DNA from: Hanleya hanleyi | Lineage: Eukaryota > Mollusca > Polyplacophora > Lepidopleurida > Hanleyidae | Assembly: GCA_036873755.1 (NCBI GenBank) | Contig: JAVTVY010019553.1 | Coordinates: 1-64,000 of the forward strand | Length of the DNA stretch: 64,000 bases | Direction of reading: 5' to 3' | In this document: positions 1 through 9,800 of the stretch, piece by piece | Position numbering within the stretch: the first letter of the stretch is position 1 | How the letters are laid out: each line of letters starts with the position of its first letter | Translations under genes and position numbers: made by a program | Notes under the pieces: model-generated | Database searches by the model: none | What the model was told of the DNA's origin: nothing | What the model saw: only the letters and a program-made list of their open reading frames with translations

Positions 1-390
1 GGGGGAATGGGATTTTGGAAGGCAGTGTTAGGATCCTCTAACATGTCTAAGATGTGGCATGCTCAGTACTGAAGTTTATATTTCTGTATGTGTGTGTGCC
101 TATATTCAGACATTTGACATACCCTGAGGAGAGATCAAATTTCAGCATATTTGGCCAGCTCTTCCTGCAATATACAGGAAAACATTTTCTTTTATCCTTG
201 ACGGCAGACCTGGCAGAACTCGTGTTGGTAATTTTTGTTGGATAATCAACTTTGGAAGTTTTGTTGACAACTCGAATTGTTTGTCCTGGTCGCTGGAACG
301 GAGACCACTGAGGGTCCAGAATGCTTAGTGCCTCGTATCAGATTATGACCATCAATCTCTTTGATTTCCCCTAATGAATCACATCGGGTA

Positions 391-2798
391 GGTCAATTCC
401 ACATTAATGGTCCCTTTGGGCAGTTTTTTAGAACTGATTTGAGACCTTCATTATACCTAACATCTGAAAGCCCACACCGCCAGCTTCACAAAACTGGTTT
501 CACTGTTATGATGCACCACCTTGTTCTCCAGATATGAGTATTTGAACTACATGGATAATACGTGTAGAAAACGGTAGGTCTTACCCTATAGTCCCTCAGA
601 TGGTGTACAAACTACATCTTCATCATTCTCTATCTTATCGATGTTTACATACAGTGTTACTGTTGGTTAGTGTATATTTGCTTTGTAAAAAGCTTTATTA
701 GAAGACAAAATTCCACTGCCATGACCTTGGGATAATGAGTATCCAATGTCCCCTCAGTCACAATTTAACCACATAAGTTTGCTTTTCTTAGCAGCAGCCC
801 ACACATTGTATCAAATCTCTTACTTCCCACATCCCAGGGTATAAGACCTTCATTCTGGATGCAACATCCAACCAGTTGAGACAAGCTTAGAGTCAGTACA
901 GCAAATCAAAATCTGTCCCATCAGTCACGCTTTTGTATGGGTTAGTGTCTGCTTTTTGGGAAATGGCTAAAACAAGTGCTGAGAGACAGAGACAAAGATG
1001 ATCTAAGTTAAAGGGTGAAGGGAAGTATGAAGAGTATAAGACACAACAATCAGTATACCATAACCAGTGGGGGAAAAAAAAAGAGGAATGATGTCGGCAT
1101 CTGCCAAGAAGGAGAAAACAAAGAAAAAGAGGATCAGAAAGGCCGTCTACAGGTATGTAGATCTTTAAAATATTTATAAATGGATCTCGATATATACATG
1201 AATAAGCAATGATAATGATCTTCAGAATCATAGATAGTGTTTTTTGTGAAATCCCCTTTAATATGGATATCAAGTATACATGTAGGTTGTCCCGTCAGTC
1301 ACATTTTGATACTGTTTATATCAATTGACGCAAGACACCAAAATAGCAGAAAAATGTCATTCTTTTGTAATTTATAGGCAAAGAAAACGAGAGAGAAAGG
1401 CTGCTTCAGAGTTGAGAGAATCCCCGAGAGTAGCCCAAACTTGAGACAGGGGTGATGAAAAGAGCGATAACGAGGGCCCAAAGCAAACTTCCTAGGAGTC
1501 CCAGAAGGAGGAAGAAGGTTGTGCAGAAGCTGGCCGTGAAATTTTCACCAGAGACCTTCAAGCCACCAAAACGAAGACGAGAAGATCTTGCTTTAAGTGC
1601 TGATGTGATCAAAGATGTAACAAATTTCTATGAGAGGGATGACATCTCTAGCCAAGCACCAGGAAAGAAGGACTGCATAATCATAAGGGGAAGTGGGGTG
1701 AAAACGAAAGTACAAAAGAGATTCATGACAATGACATTGGGTGAAGCACATAAGAGAACAATGAAAGTGTTGACTATGCATGTGGGCAATGGGTGAAAGT
1801 GCGGTAAGAGTCCAAAGTTTATCATGGATTGATATTGGATGTCAAGGACAACTGTTACCAGATTAGATGTTTGGTTTTGTCTACTTCTGGTAAAGCCTAT
1901 GTATTTGAGGCTGAACAGGATAATATTTGGTATGATAGAGATGCAGTCATAGAACCAATGAAGAGTGAGCCGAGGCTTGTAAATTCCTGAGGCGTGTACA
2001 CAATTTGATGCAATAGAAGTAGTCAAACATACATGTAACTAGTTGTCCCATCAGTCACAATTTTTGGTTTTGTCTGGAACATGAATTTTTGTATCATGTT
2101 GGTTGCAGTTGGTTTCAAGTTCAATATGACAGTTGTTGATCACTAACAACACCATTGTATGTTTTATAGACAACTTTTATAGTTTATTACCCGACTTGTA
2201 TATATGGATGTATTGTTAACCCGTTATCACATTTTTGTTAGTATACTCTGTTAAAATAAACATAGTTTTCTTTTATGCAGCTTCTGTTTTTTGTTTATTT
2301 AATGATCTCTGAACTATATTTATCACATTCATGGATGTATGTAAGTTCAGATGAGTCACAGTAGATGCCTTATACATGGGGTCCCATCAGTCACAGCATA
2401 ACTGTCCCATCAGTCACATGTTCTTTGCCCGGGTGTACATCAGAGTTTAGATACTATTGTTAACCATTGCAATTTTGAGAAACCAGAGGGTCTGATTGTT
2501 CAATTTTTAACAGTAAAGACCCATGCAGAATGGTATTTAGATAGCATTTGACTATTAGGTGAGTTACGTTGAAAACGGTGGTCCTCAAAAGTCCCATCAG
2601 TCACAAGGCTGCCTTTGGGCACATGGCAAACAGAGCATGCAGGTATGGCCCAAAGCCCTGCTTTTTTTTAGAAGTCTGAAGTGTCACCTTTACTAACATA
2701 ACCCTGAAACCAAGATCAGTAACTATCCAAAGCTGTGGTATTGTCATACAGTTGTTGCGTGGGCGCTGTTTGTCCCATCAGTCACAGTGGAATTGACC
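391..2798 (+). mobile_element. DNA-transposon-like insertion with decayed gene and GTCCCATCAGTCACA motif array
   Basis: The 2408-bp element has terminal inverted repeats GGTCAATTCCAC (391-402) and GTGGAATTGACC (2787-2798). It is flanked by GGTA direct repeats (387-390 and 2799-2802). The empty site is preserved in the duplicate at about 5285-5297. Eight + strand copies of a GTCCCATCAGTCACA motif lie inside at about 747, 914, 1288, 2044, 2381, 2403, 2591 and 2771, the last abutting the right TIR. It carries the pseudogene at 963-1990. The superfamily is not assigned. Confidence 0.8.
963..1990 (+). pseudogene. Decayed two-exon gene inside the 391-2798 element, N- and C-terminal parts only
   Basis: Exon 1 (963-1152, donor GTATGT) starts MAKTSAERQRQR, then an in-frame TGA, then SKLKGEGKYEEYK. 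Exon 2 (1378-1990, acceptor TTTATAG) has a basic segment, then FYERDDISSQAPGKKD and a KVQKRFMTMTLGEAH stretch. After a frame change near 1790 comes WVKVR, a stop, then a C-terminal part YHGLILDV...DNIWYDRDAVIEP, ending at TGA 1988-1990. From memory, large uncharacterised animal proteins (cnidarians, molluscs, fish) share this order: AER-basic start, RDDIS..PGKKD box, a long Cys- and Asp-containing middle, then a small SH3/Tudor-looking end. Here the long middle is absent, and there are at least two stops or frameshifts, so the gene is dead. The biochemical role is unknown to me. Confidence 0.6.
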
Positions 2799-3037
2799 GG
2801 TAGCAAGGACATGTAGCAAGGACTAAAATGCGTATCACGTATCACACAGAACTCCAGGTTATTCTCCTGGACATAACAAAAACCTATCCAGAAGTAACAT
2901 CTTCCTGATTGCCTGGCCTTGTCCAACAGCATACCAGTCCCTCGCCCCCCCCCCGTCATCAACAGTGAAGATGCCCATGGCATCATTCTCTAACCAATAC
3001 TGTCACTGAAACAGTGAACCAATCGTATGATTATAAT

Positions 3038-4361
3038 CAGTCCTTTCCATGAAAGGCGAGCGATCGCTCTCGCTCTCGCCCACACACGCCCCGAGGGTTC
3101 CAGGCGTCCGATTTGTCGCTCGCCCATATCGGCCTCTAAAATCCAGCATTGGATAAACTTTCTGTTAAGCGACTCAGCATCGCCTCGCTTGCTTGTGTTT
3201 GCACGCTTGCTTTCGAAGTTGTTGTTGTTCGAAGTGAAAACGGAAGTACATTTGGGAAATTCTGCACAACATGCGCAGTCGACACAAAGTGACAACCAAA
3301 GGTATTTATGTAAAGTCGAGCGCAATTGGTGTTGGGACTGGTTATATTTTTGTACGGACACATTCATTGGTCCGTGGTGCAGTGAAATTCTTTCCCTCTC
3401 GCCACGTGCTCTGTAGCCCTGACAACAAGCGTGTGCTTGGACTTCAGTTCAGCCATGTTTTTCACTGTGACACCCGAGGTGGTTTTTGCTGTCTTCTTGA
3501 TTTTTTTATTCGTAATAAATATGGCAGAAAGTGTTCTTACAAAAGGGAACAGTAAAATTAAGACTTTCAGAAACTGGGGAACTGCCGTACAGACACATAT
3601 TGGATTCAATACTGATCAAACGGATGACGGTCGAGAGTTAGCCAGTGAGCTTTATTACTGTTCGTCTCACATTACGCAACATCGTTTTCGTGGATTTATC
3701 AGTTAATATAACACATTTGCTGTCGAACTCACAATATATTCCAAACTGACTCTATAATCTTTCTTTGTCATCAAAAATATTTCCCTGACATGAAAAATTG
3801 TTTAAAAAAATCTCCCAAGCTTGTTTGTCCGAGCAATGTTGTATACCCGACCATGCCGATGACCGGGCAAGTCCATTTTCGCCCATAGGAGCCGGAGAGT
3901 TGTTGAGTGCTGATGTTTCAGTGTGAATATGCGTGATGAGTTACTTCCCCTAGCGCAGTGCCTCTCCTGTGGGTGAAAATGGACTTGCCCGGTTGGTTTC
4001 ACAGCAAGGTAAGTCGGTTGCTCGGACGAGACAAGCTTTGGAGATTTTTTTAAACAATTTTTCATGTCGGGGAAATATTTTTGATGACAAATAATTACAC
4101 AGATAGAGTTTAGAATTTAGTGTGAGTTTTAAAAGCTAATGTGTTATATTAACTGATAAATCCACGAAAATGACTTTGCGTCGTAATGTGAGACACAGTA
4201 GTTTCTCCAGCAGTACAATATTTGGCATCACTCACCCTACACGAGTGATAGCTCTCCCAAACATTTTTAGGCGAGTGATTGATAGGGGAGCGATAGCTCG
4301 CCCAGGCCATTTTAGGAGACTGATTCGTAACTCTCCCAAGATTTGCTCATGTCAAGGACTG
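3038..4361. mobile_element. Foldback DNA element with 5-bp target duplication
   Basis: Terminal inverted repeats CAGTCCTTnnCATGA lie at both ends, flanked by ATAAT direct repeats (3033-3037 and 4362-4366). The uninterrupted site survives in the duplicate near 5523-5533. The right half is a large hairpin (3664-4194). No coding capacity is recognised. Confidence 0.8.
3664..4194. repeat. Long near-perfect palindrome inside the 3038-4361 element
   Basis: Arms begin GTCTCACATTACG and end CGTAATGTGAGAC. They pair through the matching TGTTATATTAACTGATAAAT segments, the CGAGCAA/TTGCTCG segments and an inner CGGGCAAGTCCATTTTC pair, with a centre near 3930. Confidence 0.85.
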
Positions 4362-4455
4362 ATAATTATTAAAGTCCATACTATTCGGATCTTTCATTTG
4401 TTGTCCAAACAATATGTTCCTGAACCTGGTTTCATAGCAAATAATTGTTCCATGC

Positions 4456-4529
4456 TGCCAGTGATGATTTGTTCCACCGCATATTTGAGAGAAATGAAAA
4501 CATCTTAACATGCACTACCATCTGAGGCA
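4456..4529 (+). ncRNA. SNORD33: Box C/D snoRNA, SNORD33-like, copy 1
   Basis: Box C GTGATGA (4461-4467) and box D CTGA (4522-4525) are bracketed by a TGCC/GGCA terminal stem. The 13 nt before box D, CATGCACTACCAT, are the SNORD33 guide. The complement matches the conserved 18S rRNA segment GGUGGUGCAUG with one G-U pair, and the box D+5 rule points to the U methylated in vertebrates (human 18S Um1326). A degenerate D' (TTGA) and C' (AATGAAA) lie mid-molecule. It sits in an RPL13A intron, the same host as in vertebrates. Confidence 0.88.
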
Positions 4530-4883
4530 GAAAAGTGAAAACATGAATTTGCAATTATCGGGACAGGTGTCAACAGTTTCTACAATAGACAATCTCTCAA
4601 AGCTCTGACATTATGATCCTAGGTGTGTGGTGCACTTTTGAATGACTGAAATTGAATCATCCAGTAACACTTGTAGTGTCAGTCTGAGATCCATCCACCT
4701 GTCCATTGGGCAGGCAATTTGAAATTTGGACACTTCAACTTGGAAATTTAACTTTGGAGGGACTGGAGAAAATACAATTGGTTGGTAAATAAAAAAAAAA
4801 ATGGGATTTTTGAAGGCAATGTTTGGATCCTCTAACATGTCTAAGGCCTAGCATGCCCAGTACTGAAGTTTAGTTCTGTATGT

Positions 4884-5001
4884 CACAGTGGCTTGGGTAG
4901 CAGTGGGTGTCTTCATCGATGTTGAGTTTTCACCATAGTCCACGCCCGCTCATCTATTTACTGTTGGTTGGAAGACATCCACTGCTACCCAAGCCACTGT
5001 G
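4884..5001. mobile_element. 118-bp hAT-like MITE with 8-bp target duplication
   Basis: Inverted arms CACAGTGGCTTGGGTAGCAG and its complement are flanked by perfect CTGTATGT repeats (4876-4883 and 5002-5009). Unit 1 of the intron duplication has the empty site near 85-92. An 8-bp target duplication with CA...TG ends is typical of hAT. Confidence 0.88.
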
Positions 5002-5623
5002 CTGTATGTGCATATATTCAGACATTTGACATACTGAGTAGCAGCCAAATTTCAGCATATTTGTCCAGCTCTCCCTGCAGTATACATGAAAACATTCTCT
5101 TTGACAGCAGACCTGACAGAACTCATGTTGGTAATTTTCGTTGGATAATCAACATTGGAATTTTTGTTGACAACTCTAATTGTTCGTCTTGGTCACTGGA
5201 ATGGAGACCTCGGAGGGTCCAGAATGCTTAGTGTCTTGTATTAGATTATGATCATCAATCTCTTTGATGTCCCCTAATGAATCGCATTGAATAGCAAGGA
5301 CATGTAGCAAGGACTAAAATGCGTACATGTATCATGTATCACACAGGACTCCAGGGTGTTATACTGGATATAACAAAAACCTATCCAAAAGTCGCCTCTT
5401 CCTGATTGCCTGGCCTTACCCAACAGCATAATAGTCCCTCGGCCCCCTCCCCCGTCATTAACAGTGAAGATGCCCATCATTCTTTAACCAATTCCGTCAC
5501 TGAAACAGCGAACCAATCGTATGATTGTAATTATTCAAAGTCCATACTGTTCAGATCCTTCATTTGTTGTCTTTACAAAATATGTTCCTGAACCTGGTTT
5601 CATAGCAAATAATTGTTCCAAGC

Positions 5624-5697
5624 TGCCAGTGATGATTTGTTCCACCGCATATTTGAGAGAAATGAAAACATCTTGACATGTACTACCATCTGAGGCA
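5624..5697 (+). ncRNA. SNORD33: Box C/D snoRNA, SNORD33-like, copy 2
   Basis: This is nearly identical to the copy at 4456-4529, within the second unit of the intron duplication. It has box C GTGATGA (5629-5635), box D CTGA (5690-5693) and a TGCC/GGCA stem. The guide reads CATGTACTACCAT; the C-to-T change still permits a G-U pair, so it may remain functional. Confidence 0.85.
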
Positions 5698-5702
5698 GAA
5701 CA

Positions 5703-5951
5703 ACGGTAATCCCTCTAATAATTCAAACACCGGAAGTGAAATTTCACACCATAAAATCTGGGGGGATAAATTTATTAGAACAGGAAGTTGACAAAATGAT
5801 TCAAAATCCTGGATATAAGACGTTATTTCTTCGCGATTTCAAAGATTTGAGAGGTTGATCAAATTTATCAGAACAGCCGATTGGATTTTGTCCCCAAAGT
5901 TGGGGGTGATTGAATTTTGATAGGGTGGTGGAATTATTACATTTACTGTAA
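5703..5951 (-). mobile_element. Tigger/mariner-like MITE, copy 1
   Basis: It begins ACGGTAATCCCTCTAATAATT and ends in a diverged complement. The interior matches the reverse complement of the copy at 15904 (segments AACAGGAAGTTGACAAAATG and GGGGGTGATTGAATTTTGAT). It belongs to a window-wide family. Confidence 0.65.
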
Positions 5952-6692
5952 ATAGATCAATCTAGCCCCAGAAGTCACTTTAGCTGCGAAAATTGACCTC
6001 TGGCCTGGTGGATTTCTTGGAGCGGAGACGGAAACGTCGCACCTGTTAGTTGACTTTCTTATTTGGTCTACTTTTTATGTGTTTTGTACTGTGTCCCAAA
6101 TGGGATGCTCAGTACAATAAAGAATCTTATCTTATCATGCGCACAATTACTTTTCAGCAGAACCAATCTCGCATTCGTCTATTTCCGTATTGGCGGAAAT
6201 TAGTCCAGTTGCTGAGTTCCGGGGATAGGTTGCTATTATTCAACTAAACATAGAAATAGTTTTGTATAATTTGAATGAATTATGTTCGTTTGATTAAAAT
6301 TAACTTCATTTCGCAATAAAATGCGATCAGATCGCTCGATTACCAAAAGAACTATGTCATAGCCGGCTCACTACTTCGCCATACGCTCCCCACGGGTGGG
6401 GAGTTCTGCGTTCTGTGTGAGAGGCTAAGTGCCGCCAATACAGAAATAGCTGAACGTGAGATTATAAATAGATATCAAAAGTTAGAATTGTTTGTGTAGC
6501 TGATTTTTCAGGCTGAACAATTATTATAGTACATAAATGACCTAAATATTGGTTCTAAATCTAAGAGAGATTCATGGACTTGAATTGTTCATTGTCAAGA
6601 TTCAAATAAATGTTTGAATCGGTGTGAATCTTGCCTGCAGAATGACATTTTTGACCATAATCTGTCAATACGTGTGATGTTTTGTTTCATAG

Positions 6693-6815
6693 TACTGTTC
6701 CCTGAACAGACTCTCTCACGAAGTTGGCTGGAAGTATCAGAAGGTCGTCGGCACTCTGGAAGAGAGGAGGAAAGTCAAGTCCAAGAGATTTTACGACAAG
6801 AAGAAACGTCTTCTG
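6693..6815 (+). CDS. RPL13A: RPL13A penultimate exon
   Basis: This exon has 41 codons, with acceptor AG at 6691-6692 and donor GTAATG at 6816. The reading starts [16 protein letters not shown] and ends KKKRLL. The preceding codon boundary is phase 0. Confidence 0.93.
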
Positions 6816-9800
6816 GTAATGTCATAATTTCAGAGATGATTCTGAAGTCGTGTACATGTAAATTGTAATAAGGTTTCTGTGCAAACTGTATCACTGATGG
6901 CCGATCGCTCAGACCGGGCTTGGACAGGTTTTGGGAATCCCGCTCTCTAAAATGGAGGTAAAAAGGGTCGTTTTTGCTCAATAAATCAGTTCACATAATG
7001 AATTCAGCAAAATCCTCTTGAGGTGCATACAGACATACCTATCCTCTTTAAATGGTAGTAAAAAGTAAATTGTCATCTATCTAATTTGCATAATAATAGG
7101 CCAAACGTCCTTCATGCTGTTTAAACAACATTGGCTGCTTCTTCATGTGGCAATTAATTTTATGACCTGGAACAATAGCTGAATCAGTGCGCTTGAAATT
7201 TTGATGCATTGGTTAAGAAGGAATCAAAAGTTATTGAACAAAAACGTCCTTTTTTACCTCCATTTTAGAGAGCGGAATCACCCTAACCTGTTGGAGGCAG
7301 GGATTATTTCACTCTTTTAACATGTTTAATCGGTCCTGCTACCTACCCCCTATTCCTATGGAGCAGTCAGATGTATCTCCTGCATTGCCTCTGGCTGGTC
7401 GCTTTTCAGATATCAACCATCCAAGAACATGTGGTTTGCATGCATCTGAAACCCAGCTGATTATTTAAATTCAGCACAACATGACTGGTTCATCTTGGCT
7501 TGCTAAGGGCATTTCACGTTTCACTTAACACTACCCTTGGCTCAATGACTTCATTCTCCGTGTATTTCACCCGATGTCAGCTTCCCCAAGCATCAAGTCG
7601 CATGTCCGCTCCATTTAAACGAGCCAATGAAATTGTCCGTATTCAAATACTTTGACCTGGAAATCTCAGACAGGAGACATGTCAATTTCCCTTAAGCGCT
7701 CGACATGCTCGAGGCGCAAGACTGTGGGAGACCAAACCGAAGTTGTGTGAATTGGCTATTTTATTTCTCACTCTAATGGAGCATGCTTCTTTGTTTTCCT
7801 TTAAAAAAAATCATATTACAAGCGGCCTAACATATTTGTAAAAAATAAAATTGGCGACGGTTCACAGGAAAATGATATGCTTTTTATTTTGTGATGGGGG
7901 CATTCCGAGGCCCACCAAGGGATCGGTTCAATCGATCGCTTTCTGGAGGTGTGTCTTCGTTTTATGAATGTGATTGCGCCGATGTCGGAGCTAACGGGAC
8001 CAATCGGATGTGACCATTTGGGAAACGCCCTATACACTCCGATATCACCCGTTACCGCATGGCTACGAGCAGAAGTTTCTACGTATGATCGTGTCATGCG
8101 TTCGGATGATGTGACTGGTTATGAGCTGTTGGTGTTAAGGAAGCTATCACACAAAAAGAAATGTTGTGATGATTGAGGATTTTAATGTGTTTGAGTGATT
8201 CTCTGTCAATGATGATTTGTTTACCACCAAGAGTTGACTGCTCATGAAAACAGTTCAACATGCACTACCATCTGAGACAGAATATAATCCAACTAAAATT
8301 ACTAGAGTTTGTTATATCAGCATAATGGGAACTTTCTTCCATAGGACTGGTCTGAGGGCAAACTCGTGAAAACTCTGTAGTACACCTCAACAACCATGTA
8401 CCAAATGCAATTTCAGCTGCCTCTAATTGAAGACTACTCAAATTTCAGCTGCTCAAAATTCCACCATGAGCACAGGATTTATCCTGCGCATTCAGCTGCT
8501 CCTGTTTCAGCTGCTAAATTCATATTTCACGTGTTTTACCAGGAGCACAAGACAGGATGCGAAATAGCCATTTGCCCGATTGCCCGGGGCAAGTAGAATT
8601 TTTTCGGGCAACCTGTTTATGACAGATGGTGGTCCGGCGGGCAACCTCGTTTTTTTGGTGAAAAAACAGAAAAAATCTGCAAGTCTGTTGATACGATCGT
8701 CTCCTACCATACAAGGACTATTCGTTAGGCTGAAAAGAAGGCTGTGTTGAAAGAGTTTGATGTCGGCAAACAGTTTTGGTCTTGGGAAGATGGCAAACCG
8801 AATGTTGAAGCACGGTACCGAAAACTGGACACCGCATAATTCAATTGCCAATAACGAAACTACATCCAAGGTTGACTTTGTTGATGGTTCACAAAATTTA
8901 TTGTTAATCCTCTTCTGATGACTATTATCGAATATAACAGCTACAAATATATATTTACCTCACGGCTAGATGCGATAACATTGAAAATTTGCGATTTGCA
9001 CATGGTCAGCCATCCTGGCTCACGGTTATCCCCCCTTAACAGTAACATTACATGATTATCTCCCCTGTAAAGTAGCATCTGGATGTAAAAGTTTAACTTA
9101 GCAGATGAGAGATGGGCACCATGAGTTGACTTATTCATTATCATATTTAAAACAAAGTGTAAATATCATCAACTTATCTTGCTCATAGCTACTTACTACA
9201 GATTTTTTTATTTATTTATTTATTTTTTCATTTTCTTTATATAGATGTAGTGCAATTAATGATTACACAATATTAAAATGAGTCATTTAAAAACATATTT
9301 GTCTATAAAAACTCCTGAAATTCTATCCTGTCATAGCTGTAGGAACCCTGGCCTTTCACTTACATAAATTTCCCATAACTTCCTAAATTAATTTTATGAA
9401 GTGAGGTTACTTAGATTTGGTTTCATGGCAAATTGTTGCTGCAATGGGGCCATTGCATTGGTTGTTAAAAAGGTTTAGAACTGCCAATTGGAGATCAAAC
9501 AAAAAGATTCAGTGATAGTCTAGTCTGTACATGATCATCAGATTGTCACAGTTGAATCAAACTTGTTTTGTCGAGTCTGATTTCGGGTCCAAATAAAGTA
9601 GGCTACATATATTTAAGGGCAACTTAAAAATTAGCTGGGCAACCTGAAAATGAGGTGCAGGTTGCCCTTGGGCAACCATAATTATTTTTCTATTTCGCAA
9701 CCTGCAAGTCTTCTCTTGTCCATTCAGCTGCTCCTATTTTCAGCTGATCAGTATTTGTCAGGAGCCTCTGACTTGGTTTGCGTATTGAACTGCTCATTAT

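Larger units (their letters stand above)
1..4530 (+). repeat. Segmental duplication of intron, unit 1 (with two insertions)
   Basis: The segments 1-390, 2799-3037 and 4362-4530 align in order with 4790-5697. Shared landmarks are the start near GGATCCTCTAACATGTCTAA, the TAGCAAGGACATGTAGCAAG stretch and the snoRNA at the end. The duplication carries one SNORD33 copy per unit. The left edge is outside the window. Confidence 0.85.
4790..5697 (+). repeat. Segmental duplication of intron, unit 2
   Basis: This is the second copy of the duplicated intron segment, about 0.9 kb. It lacks the two large insertions of unit 1, so it preserves their empty sites, but it has its own 118-bp insertion at 4884-5001. 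Confidence 0.85.

Noticed and set aside
893..1273. 126-codon minus-strand ORF
   Set aside because: It is antisense to exon 1 of the element-borne pseudogene, which has recognisable family motifs on the + strand.
4968..5231. 87-codon + strand ORF
   Set aside because: It is within the duplicated intron segment and begins inside the 118-bp MITE. No counterpart frame is preserved in unit 1.
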